Source: Tritrichomonas musculus
Lineage: Eukaryota > Parabasalia > Tritrichomonadida > Tritrichomonadidae
Length of the DNA: 32,722 nucleotides
NCBI GenBank assembly: GCA_039105265.1
Contig: JAPFFF010000188.1
Coordinates: 1 to 32,722 of the forward strand
Direction of reading: 5' to 3'
Shown here: positions 24,341-32,722 of the stretch, piece by piece
Layout of the letters: each line of letters begins with the position of its first letter
Numbering within the stretch: position 1 is the first letter of the stretch
Position numbers and translations under genes: made by a program
Notes under the pieces: generated by a model
Told to the model about the DNA's origin: nothing
Database searches by the model: none
The model's input: the letters and a program-made list of their open reading frames with translations, nothing else

Positions 24341-25360
24341 TTCTTATTTCATCTGATGATTCAACTGCAGTTCTCGTTGCATCTGATGATTCAACTGCAG
24401 TTCTCGTTGAATCTGATGATTCAACTGCAGTTCTCGTTGCATCTGATGATTCAACTGCAGTTCTCGTTGCATCTGATGATTCAACTGCAGTTGTCGTTGC
24501 ATCTGATGATTCAACTGCAGTTCTTGTTTCATCTTATTATTAAACTTCAGTTCTCGTTGAATCTGATGATTCAACTGCAGTTCTCGTTGCATCTGATGAT
24601 TCAACTGCAGTTCTCGTTGCATCTGATGATTCAACTGCAGTTCTCGTTGCATCTGATGATTCAACTGCAGTTCTCGTTGAATCTGATGATTCAACTGCAG
24701 TTGTCGTTGCATCTGATGATTCAACTGCAGTTCTCGTTGAATCTGATGATTCAACTGCAGTTCTTGTTTCATCTTATTATTAAACTGCAGTTCTCGTTGA
24801 ATCTTATGATTAAACTGCAGTTCTTTTTGAATCTTATTATTAAACTACAGTTCTCGTTGCATCTGATGATTCAACTGCAGTTCTCGTTGCATCTGATGAT
24901 TCAACTGCAGTTCTCGTTGCATCTGATGATTCAACTGCAGTTCTCGTTGCATCTGATGATTCAACTGCAGTTCTCGTTGCATCTGATGATTCAACTGCAG
25001 TTCTCGTTGCATCTGATGATTCAACTGCAGTTCTCGTTGCATCTGATGATTCAACTGCAGTTCTCGTTGAATCTGATGATTCAACTGCAGTTCTCGTTGC
25101 ATCTGATGATTCAACTGCAGTTCTCGTTGCATCTGATGATTCAACTGCAGTTGTCGTTGCATCTGATGATTCAACTGCAGTTCTCGTTGAATCTGATGAT
25201 TCAACTGCAGTTCTCGTTGCATCTGATGATTCAACTGCAGTTCTCGTTGCATCTGATGATTCAACTGCAGTTGTCGTTGCATCTGATGATTCAACTGCAG
25301 TTCTCGTTGAATCTGATGGTTCAACTGCAGTTCTCGTTGAATCTGATGATTCAACTGCAG
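24341..25360. repeat. Segment 11: 34-unit M-class higher-order repeat
   Basis: J lies at 24341, the M-unit at 24521-24550 and the E-L-K triplet at 24761-24850. This is the third of four 1,020-base copies of this segment in the window. Confidence 0.92.
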
Positions 25361-27380
25361 TTCTTATTTCATCTGATGATTCAACTGCAGTTCTCGTTGC
25401 ATCTGATGATTCAACTGCAGTTCTCGTTGAATCTGATGATTCAACTGCAGTTGTCGTTGCATCTGATGATTCAACTGCAGTTCTCGTTGCATCTGATGAT
25501 TCAACTGCAGTTCTCGTTGCATCTGATGATTCAACTGCAGTTCTCGTTGCATCTGATGATTCAACTGCAGTTCTCGTTGCATCTGATGATTCAACTGCAG
25601 TTCTCGTTGAATCTGATGATTCAACTGCAGTTCTCGTTGCATCTGATGATTCAACTGCAGTTCTCGTTGCATCTGATGATTCAACTGCAGTTCTCGTTGC
25701 ATCTGATGATTCAACTGCAGTTCTCGTTGAATCTGATGATTCAACTGCAGTTGTCGTTGCATCTGATGATTCAACTGCAGTTCTTGTTGCATCTTAATAT
25801 TAAACGGCAGTTCTCGTTGCATCTGATGATTCAACTGCAGTTCTCGTTGCATCTGATGATTCAACTGCAGTTCTCGTTGCATCTGATGATTCAACTGCAG
25901 TTCTCGTTGCATCTGATGATTCAACTGCAGTTCTCGTTGCATCTGATGATTCAACTGCAGTTCTCGTTGCATCTGATGATTCAACTGCAGTTCTCGTTGC
26001 ATCTGATGATTCAACTGCAGTTCTCGTTGCATCTGATGATTCAACTGCAGTTCTCGTTGAATCTGATGATTCAACTGCAGTTGTCGTTGCATCTGATGAT
26101 TCAACTGCAGTTCTTGTTGCATCTTAATATTAAACGGCAGTTCTCGTTGCATTTGATGATTCAACTGCAATTCTCGTTGAATCTGATGATTCAACTGCAG
26201 TTCTCGTTGAATCTGATGATTCAACTGCAGTTGTCGTTGCATCTGATGATTCAACTGCAGTTCTTGTTGCATCTTAATATTAAACGGCAGTTCTCGTTGC
26301 ATTTGATGATTCAACTGCAGTTCTCGTTGAATCTGATGATTCAACTGCAGTTCTCGTTGAATCTGATGATTCAACTGCAGTTGTCGTTGCATCTGATGAT
26401 TCAACTGCAGTTCTCGTTGAATCTGATGATTCAACTGCAGTTCTCGTTGCATCTGATGATTCAACTGCAGTTCTCGTTGCATCTGATGATTCAACTGCAG
26501 TTGTCGTTGCATCTGATGATTCAACTGCAGTTCTTGTTTCATCTTATTATTAAACTGCAGTTCTCGTTGAATCTTATTATTAAACTGCAGTTCTCGTTGA
26601 ATCTGATGATTCAACTGCAGTTCTCGTTGAATCTGATGATTCAACTGCAGTTCTCGTTGCATCTGATGATTCAACTGCAGTTCTCGTTGCATCTGATGAT
26701 TCAACTGCAGTTGTCGTTGCATCTGATGATTCAACTGCAGTTCTCGTTGCATCTGATGATTCAACTGCAGTTCTCGTTGAATCTGATGATTCAACTGCAG
26801 TTCTCGTTGCATCTGATGATTCAACTGCAGTTCTTGTTGCATCTTAATATTAAACGGCAGTTCTTGTTGCATCTGATGGTTCAACTGCAGTTCTCGTTGC
26901 ATCTGATGATTCAACTGCAGTTCTCGTTGCATCTGATGATTCAACTGCAGTTCTCGTTGCATCTGATGATTCAACTGCAGTTCTCGTTGCATCTCGTTGC
27001 ATCTGATGATTCAACTGCAGTTCTCGTTGCATCTGATGATTCAACTGCAGTTCTCGTTGCATCTGATGATTCAACTGCAGTTCTCGTTGCATCTGATGAT
27101 TCAACTGCAGTTCTCGTTGCATCTGATGATTCAACTGCAGTTCTCGTTGCATCTGATGATTCAACTGCAGTTGTCGTTGCATCTGATGATTCAACTGCAG
27201 TTCTCGTTGAATCTGATGATTCAACTGCAGTTCTCGTTGCATCTGATGATTCAACTGCAGTTCTCGTTGCATCTGATGATTCAACTGCAGTTGTCGTTGC
27301 ATCTGATGATTCAACTGCAGTTCTCGTTGAATCTGATGGTTCAACTGCAGTTCTCGTTGAATCTGATGATTCAACTGCAG
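25361..27380. repeat. Segment 12: 67-unit D-class segment with a 10-bp insertion
   Basis: J lies at 25361, D-units at 25781, 26111, 26261 and 26831, the N-unit at 26141-26170 and an E-F pair at 26531-26590. Eight C-units stand between the first two D-units, as at 5441. The core is 850 bases, that is 840 plus the 10-base insertion at 26991-27000. Near the insertion, the A-unit normally found seven units after H is a C-unit (27081). Confidence 0.9.
26991..27000. repeat. 10-bp internal duplication, the only register break
   Basis: The unit beginning at 26981 is 40 bases long because CGTTGCATCT occurs twice in a row. Every other complete unit is 30 bases. The shared ATCT and CTCG sequence around the junction suggests replication slippage over short homology (inference). 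The insertion moves all following units by ten bases and one codon position, so the long plus-strand frame switches here from the FSLHLMIQLQ reading to a VASDDSTAVL reading. Confidence 0.97.
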
Positions 27381-28850
27381 TTCTTATTTCATCTGATGAT
27401 TCAACTGCAGTTGTCGTTGCATCTGATGATTCAACTGCAGTTCTCGTTGAATCTGATGATTCAACTGCAGTTCTCGTTGCATCTGATGATTCAACTGCAG
27501 TTCTCGTTGCATCTGATGATTCAACTGCAGTTGTCGTTGCATCTGATGATTCAACTGCAGTTCTTGTTTCATCTTATTATTAAACTTCAGTTCTCGTTGA
27601 ATCTGATGATTCAACTGCAGTTCTCGTTGCATCTGATGATTCAACTGCAGTTCTCGTTGCATCTGATGATTCAACTGCAGTTCTCGTTGAATCTGATGAT
27701 TCAACTGCAGTTGTCGTTGCATCTGATGATTCAACTGCAGTTCTTGTTGCATCTTAATATTAAACGGCAGTTCTCGTTGCATTTGATGATTCAACTGCAG
27801 TTCTCGTTGAATCTGATGATTCAACTGCAGTTCTCGTTGAATCTGATGATTCAACTGCAGTTGTCGTTGCATCTGATGATTCAACTGCAGTTCTCGTTGA
27901 ATCTGATGATTCAACTGCAGTTCTCGTTGCATCTGATGATTCAACTGCAGTTCTCGTTGCATCTGATGATTCAACTGCAGTTGTCGTTGCATCTGATGAT
28001 TCAACTGCAGTTCTTGTTTCATCTTATTATTAAACTGCAGTTCTCGTTGAATCTTATTATTAAACTGCAGTTCTCGTTGAATCTGATGATTCAACTGCAG
28101 TTCTCGTTGAATCTGATGATTCAACTGCAGTTCTCGTTGCATCTGATGATTCAACTGCAGTTCTCGTTGCATCTGATGATTCAACTGCAGTTGTCGTTGC
28201 ATCTGATGATTCAACTGCAGTTCTCGTTGCATCTGATGATTCAACTGCAGTTCTCGTTGAATCTGATGATTCAACTGCAGTTCTCGTTGCATCTGATGAT
28301 TCAACTGCAGTTCTTGTTGCATCTTAATATTAAACGGCAGTTCTTGTTGCATCTGATGGTTCAACTGCAGTTCTCGTTGCATCTGATGATTCAACTGCAG
28401 TTCTCGTTGCATCTGATGATTCAACTGCAGTTCTCGTTGCATCTGATGATTCAACTGCAGTTCTCGTTGCATCTGATGATTCAACTGCAGTTCTCGTTGC
28501 ATCTGATGATTCAACTGCAGTTCTCGTTGCATCTGATGATTCAACTGCAGTTCTCGTTGAATCTGATGATTCAACTGCAGTTCTCGTTGCATCTGATGAT
28601 TCAACTGCAGTTCTCGTTGCATCTGATGATTCAACTGCAGTTGTCGTTGCATCTGATGATTCAACTGCAGTTCTCGTTGAATCTGATGATTCAACTGCAG
28701 TTCTCGTTGCATCTGATGATTCAACTGCAGTTCTCGTTGCATCTGATGATTCAACTGCAGTTGTCGTTGCATCTGATGATTCAACTGCAGTTCTCGTTGA
28801 ATCTGATGGTTCAACTGCAGTTCTCGTTGAATCTGATGATTCAACTGCAG
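27381..28850. repeat. Segment 13: 49-unit short chimeric M-class segment
   Basis: J lies at 27381, the M-unit at 27561-27590, D-units at 27741 and 28311, and an E-F pair at 28011-28070. It is the second copy of the shortened recombinant seen at 17741-19210. The one difference found is a G-unit at 27411 where the other copy has a C-unit at 17771. Confidence 0.9.
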
Positions 28851-29870
28851 TTCTTATTTCATCTGATGATTCAACTGCAGTTCTCGTTGCATCTGATGAT
28901 TCAACTGCAGTTCTCGTTGAATCTGATGATTCAACTGCAGTTCTCGTTGCATCTGATGATTCAACTGCAGTTCTCGTTGCATCTGATGATTCAACTGCAG
29001 TTGTCGTTGCATCTGATGATTCAACTGCAGTTCTTGTTTCATCTTATTATTAAACTTCAGTTCTCGTTGAATCTGATGATTCAACTGCAGTTCTCGTTGC
29101 ATCTGATGATTCAACTGCAGTTCTCGTTGCATCTGATGATTCAACTGCAGTTCTCGTTGCATCTGATGATTCAACTGCAGTTCTCGTTGAATCTGATGAT
29201 TCAACTGCAGTTGTCGTTGCATCTGATGATTCAACTGCAGTTCTCGTTGAATCTGATGATTCAACTGCAGTTCTTGTTTCATCTTATTATTAAACTGCAG
29301 TTCTCGTTGAATCTTATGATTAAACTGCAGTTCTTTTTGAATCTTATTATTAAACTACAGTTCTCGTTGCATCTGATGATTCAACTGCAGTTCTCGTTGC
29401 ATCTGATGATTCAACTGCAGTTCTCGTTGCATCTGATGATTCAACTGCAGTTCTCGTTGCATCTGATGATTCAACTGCAGTTCTCGTTGCATCTGATGAT
29501 TCAACTGCAGTTCTCGTTGCATCTGATGATTCAACTGCAGTTCTCGTTGCATCTGATGATTCAACTGCAGTTCTCGTTGAATCTGATGATTCAACTGCAG
29601 TTCTCGTTGCATCTGATGATTCAACTGCAGTTCTCGTTGCATCTGATGATTCAACTGCAGTTGTCGTTGCATCTGATGATTCAACTGCAGTTCTCGTTGA
29701 ATCTGATGATTCAACTGCAGTTCTCGTTGCATCTGATGATTCAACTGCAGTTCTCGTTGCATCTGATGATTCAACTGCAGTTGTCGTTGCATCTGATGAT
29801 TCAACTGCAGTTCTCGTTGAATCTGATGGTTCAACTGCAGTTCTCGTTGAATCTGATGATTCAACTGCAG
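28851..29870. repeat. Segment 14: 34-unit M-class higher-order repeat
   Basis: J lies at 28851, the M-unit at 29031-29060 and the E-L-K triplet at 29271-29360. With the next segment it forms the second copy of the 3,870-base block also found at 7961-11830. Confidence 0.92.
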
Positions 29871-32720
29871 TTCTTATTTCATCTGATGATTCAACTGCAG
29901 TTCTCGTTGCATCTGATGATTCAACTGCAGTTCTCGTTGAATCTGATGATTCAACTGCAGTTGTCGTTGCATCTGATGATTCAACTGCAGTTCTCGTTGC
30001 ATCTGATGATTCAACTGCAGTTCTCGTTGCATCTGATGATTCAACTGCAGTTCTCGTTGCATCTGATGATTCAACTGCAGTTCTCGTTGCATCTGATGAT
30101 TCAACTGCAGTTCTCGTTGAATCTGATGATTCAACTGCAGTTCTCGTTGCATCTGATGATTCAACTGCAGTTCTCGTTGCATCTGATGATTCAACTGCAG
30201 TTCTCGTTGCATCTGATGATTCAACTGCAGTTCTCGTTGAATCTGATGATTCAACTGCAGTTGTCGTTGCATCTGATGATTCAACTGCAGTTCTTGTTGC
30301 ATCTTAATATTAAACGGCAGTTCTCGTTGCATCTGATGATTCAACTGCAGTTCTCGTTGCATCTGATGATTCAACTGCAGTTCTCGTTGCATCTGATGAT
30401 TCAACTGCAGTTCTCGTTGCATCTGATGATTCAACTGCAGTTCTCGTTGAATCTGATGATTCAACTGCAGTTCTCGTTGCATCTGATGATTCAACTGCAG
30501 TTCTCGTTGCATCTGATGATTCAACTGCAGTTCTCGTTGCATCTGATGATTCAACTGCAGTTCTCGTTGAATCTGATGATTCAACTGCAGTTGTCGTTGC
30601 ATCTGATGATTCAACTGCAGTTCTTGTTGCATCTTAATATTAAACGGCAGTTCTCGTTGCATTTGATGATTCAACTGCAATTCTCGTTGAATCTGATGAT
30701 TCAACTGCAGTTCTCGTTGAATCTGATGATTCAACTGCAGTTGTCGTTGCATCTGATGATTCAACTGCAGTTCTTGTTGCATCTTAATATTAAACGGCAG
30801 TTCTCGTTGCATTTGATGATTCAACTGCAGTTCTCGTTGAATCTGATGATTCAACTGCAGTTCTCGTTGAATCTGATGATTCAACTGCAGTTGTCGTTGC
30901 ATCTGATGATTCAACTGCAGTTCTCGTTGAATCTGATGATTCAACTGCAGTTCTCGTTGCATCTGATGATTCAACTGCAGTTCTCGTTGCATCTGATGAT
31001 TCAACTGCAGTTGTCGTTGCATCTGATGATTCAACTGCAGTTCTTGTTTCATCTTATTATTAAACTGCAGTTCTCGTTGAATCTTATTATTAAACTGCAG
31101 TTCTCGTTGAATCTGATGATTCAACTGCAGTTCTCGTTGAATCTGATGATTCAACTGCAGTTCTCGTTGCATCTGATGATTCAACTGCAGTTCTCGTTGC
31201 ATCTGATGATTCAACTGCAGTTGTCGTTGCATCTGATGATTCAACTGCAGTTCTCGTTGCATCTGATGATTCAACTGCAGTTCTCGTTGAATCTGATGAT
31301 TCAACTGCAGTTCTCGTTGCATCTGATGATTCAACTGCAGTTCTTGTTGCATCTTAATATTAAACGGCAGTTCTTGTTGCATCTGATGGTTCAACTGCAG
31401 TTCTCGTTGCATCTGATGATTCAACTGCAGTTCTCGTTGCATCTGATGATTCAACTGCAGTTCTCGTTGCATCTGATGATTCAACTGCAGTTCTCGTTGC
31501 ATCTGATGATTCAACTGCAGTTCTTGTTGCATCTTAATATTAAACGGCAGTTCTCGTTGCATCTGATGATTCAACTGCAGTTCTCGTTGCATCTGATGAT
31601 TCAACTGCAGTTCTCGTTGCATCTGATGATTCAACTGCAGTTCTTGTTGCATCTTAATATTAAACGGCAGTTCTTGTTGCATCTGATGGTTCAACTGCAG
31701 TTCTCGTTGCATCTGATGATTCAACTGCAGTTCTCGTTGCATCTGATGATTCAACTGCAGTTCTCGTTGCATCTGATGATTCAACTGCAGTTCTCGTTGC
31801 ATCTGATGATTCAACTGCAGTTCTCGTTGCATCTGATGATTCAACTGCAGTTCTCGTTGCATCTGATGATTCAACTGCAGTTCTCGTTGAATCTGATGAT
31901 TCAACTGCAGTTGTCGTTGCATCTGATGATTCAACTGCAGTTGTCGTTGCATCTGATGATTCAACTGCAGTTCTCGTTGCATCTGATGATTCAACTGCAG
32001 TTCTCGTTGAATCTGATGATTCAACTGCAGTTGTCGTTGCATCTGATGATTCAACTGCAGTTCTTGTTGCATCTTAATATTAAACGGCAGTTCTCGTTGC
32101 ATCTGATGATTCAACTGCAGTTCTCGTTGCATCTGATGATTCAACTGCAGTTCTCGTTGCATCTGATGATTCAACTGCAGTTCTTGTTGCATCTTAATAT
32201 TAAACGGCAGTTCTTGTTGCATCTGATGGTTCAACTGCAGTTCTCGTTGCATCTGATGATTCAACTGCAGTTCTCGTTGCATCTGATGATTCAACTGCAG
32301 TTCTCGTTGCATCTGATGATTCAACTGCAGTTCTCGTTGCATCTGATGATTCAACTGCAGTTCTCGTTGCATCTGATGATTCAACTGCAGTTCTCGTTGC
32401 ATCTGATGATTCAACTGCAGTTCTCGTTGAATCTGATGATTCAACTGCAGTTCTCGTTGCATCTGATGATTCAACTGCAGTTCTCGTTGCATCTGATGAT
32501 TCAACTGCAGTTGTCGTTGCATCTGATGATTCAACTGCAGTTCTCGTTGAATCTGATGATTCAACTGCAGTTCTCGTTGCATCTGATGATTCAACTGCAG
32601 TTCTCGTTGCATCTGATGATTCAACTGCAGTTGTCGTTGCATCTGATGATTCAACTGCAGTTCTCGTTGAATCTGATGGTTCAACTGCAGTTCTCGTTGA
32701 ATCTGATGATTCAACTGCAG
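28851..32720. repeat. 3,870-bp duplicated block, copy 2
   Basis: This is the counterpart of 7961-11830. Its right edge coincides with the window edge, so the duplication may extend further. To the left, the neighbours differ (a 49-unit segment here, a 99-unit segment there), although both neighbours end in the same core. Confidence 0.88.
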
Positions 32721-32722
32721 TT
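29871..32722. repeat. Segment 15: 95-unit D-class higher-order repeat
   Basis: J lies at 29871. D-units lie at 30291, 30621, 30771, 31341, 31521, 31641, 32061 and 32181, the N-unit at 30651-30680 and an E-F pair at 31041-31100. The I-unit at 32661 and A-unit at 32691 end the segment, so the cut unit at 32721-32722 is predicted to be another J-unit (inference from all 15 other I-A-J triplets). It copies the segment at 8981 with an offset of 20,890 bases. Confidence 0.92.

Larger units (their letters stand above)
20237..27583 (+). other. Continuation of the repeat-derived open frame, shifted at 26991
   Basis: After the last in-frame TAG (20228-20230) the same decapeptide frame is open again. 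At the 10-base insertion it switches to VASDDSTAVL repeats and stops at a TAA in the M-unit at 27561. The VASDDSTAVL frame is stopped by every D-, E-, F-, K-, L- and M-unit, so it is not a plausible coding frame over the array as a whole. Confidence 0.25.
1934..32714 (-). other. Antisense open frames bounded by J-units, probably not genes
   Basis: On the minus strand one frame reads ELQLNHQMQR per unit and is open between J-units, because J is read as ATG AAA TAA; the K-unit adds a TAG. This gives a series of separate frames, the longest at 13814-17734 (1,306 codons), 4994-7954 (986) and 8984-11824 and 29874-32714 (946 each). They begin at whatever ATG follows a stop and have no unique sequence or regulatory context. 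Fifteen regularly repeated stops argue against a coding role. Confidence 0.3.
1..32722. repeat. 30-bp tandem satellite array with nested higher-order structure
   Basis: The window is a continuous head-to-tail array. The unit starts TTCTCGTTGC (bases 1-10), continues ATCTGATGAT (11-20) and ends TCAACTGCAG (21-30). The first ten bases are the tail of a D-unit. Then come 899 units of 30 bases (11-26980), one 40-base unit (26981-27020), 190 further units (27021-32720) and the first two bases of the next. The commonest forms are C-, A- and G-units; about 57 complete D-units were counted by eye. Most units carry a CTGCAG palindrome at bases 25-30 and one CpG at bases 5-6. No interspersed unique DNA was seen, so both array ends lie outside the window. 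Homogenised higher-order repeats of this kind are typical of eukaryotic satellite DNA evolving by unequal exchange or amplification (established knowledge). The species is not identifiable. Copy number depends on correct assembly. Confidence 0.98.
26970..32722 (+). other. Decapeptide frame restored in the shifted register, open to window end
   Basis: Downstream of the 10-base insertion the FSLHLMIQLQ reading continues one codon position over and has no stop up to the window edge. No CTGTAG unit was seen in this stretch. Together with the two upstream stretches, the decapeptide reading is open through nearly all of the window. This is not evidence of expression. Confidence 0.25.

Noticed and set aside
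26850-27374. Minus-strand frame changing to DATRTAVESS repeats
   Set aside because: The change of peptide is caused solely by the 10-base insertion at 26991-27000 and does not indicate a fusion protein.
27000-27583. VASDDSTAVL repeat protein, resembling a low-complexity surface protein
   Set aside because: This frame is stopped by TAA in every D-, E-, F-, K-, L- and M-unit. It appears open here only for a short stretch after the 10-base insertion.
1934-32714. Minus-strand genes encoding ELQLNHQMQR coiled-coil-like repeats
   Set aside because: Each frame begins after a J- or K-unit stop and ends at the next one. They overlap the plus-strand frame entirely and differ only through repeat variants.
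25-32720. CTGCAG at each unit end as a functional site
   Set aside because: It is a PstI recognition sequence and a palindrome, but it comes with the consensus unit. Nothing around it suggests a specific role.
1-32722. CRISPR array of 30-bp direct repeats
   Set aside because: The repeats are directly adjacent with no spacers, and no cas-like gene or leader is present.
1-32722. Telomeric repeat or transposon-derived array
   Set aside because: The unit is far longer than known telomere repeats and not G-rich on one strand. No terminal inverted repeats, target-site duplications, polymerase or transposase coding was seen.
1-32722. Old virus copies or LTR elements
   Set aside because: No non-repeat sequence exists in the window in which such an element could lie.

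Overview
The whole 32,722-base window is one uninterrupted tandem array of a 30-base repeat (a minisatellite or satellite). No unique sequence was found at any point. Apart from a 10-base partial unit at the left edge and a 2-base partial unit at the right edge, it holds 1,090 head-to-tail units. All are 30 bases except one of 40 bases at 26981-27020. The consensus unit, read in thirds, is TTCTCGTTGC (bases 1-10), ATCTGATGAT (bases 11-20) and TCAACTGCAG (bases 21-30), about 43% GC. I see no gene, RNA gene, CRISPR array, transposon, promoter or terminator that can be defended. The scale and nested structure suggest satellite DNA of a eukaryotic genome, but nothing in the sequence identifies the species, and assembly error in copy number cannot be excluded.

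Units fall into a small set of recurring variants, named here for reference by unit base. C-unit = consensus. A-unit = base 10 C to A. G-unit = base 3 C to G. D-unit = changes at bases 5, 15, 17, 18, 22 and 26 (middle block ATCTTAATAT). E-unit = changes at 5, 9, 15, 18 and 22. F-unit = 10, 15, 18 and 22. H-unit = 5 and 19. I-unit = 10 and 19. J-unit = TTCTTATTTC at bases 1-10. L-unit = 10, 15 and 22. K-unit = an E/F-like unit ending CTACAG. M-unit = an E-unit ending CTTCAG. N-unit = base 13 C to T plus base 30 G to A. Variant order is not random: the array is a hierarchy of higher-order repeats.

Layout. The rare J-unit occurs 15 times and divides the window into segments of 34 to 131 units. 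Two classes exist. In the D-class, the first D-unit lies 420 bases after J (segments at 1931, 4991, 8981, 11831, 22361, 25361 and 29871). In the M-class, an M-unit lies exactly 180 bases after J (3971, 7961, 13811, 17741, 19211, 24341, 27381 and 28851). Most segments end in an 840-base (28-unit) core running from an E-F pair to an I-A-J triplet. Long near-identical blocks recur far apart: 7961-11830 matches 28851-32720 with one difference found, and 1-2940 matches 9901-12840. The most irregular stretch is 19901-20740. The only break in the 30-base register is a 10-base duplication at 26991-27000.

Because 30 is divisible by 3, several frames stay open over long distances. One plus-strand frame (repeating decapeptide FSLHLMIQLQ) is open through almost the whole window and encodes a strict hydrophobic/polar alternation. 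That is the most provocative reading, but in-frame TAG codons and the frameshift make a by-product of the repeat the more likely explanation.
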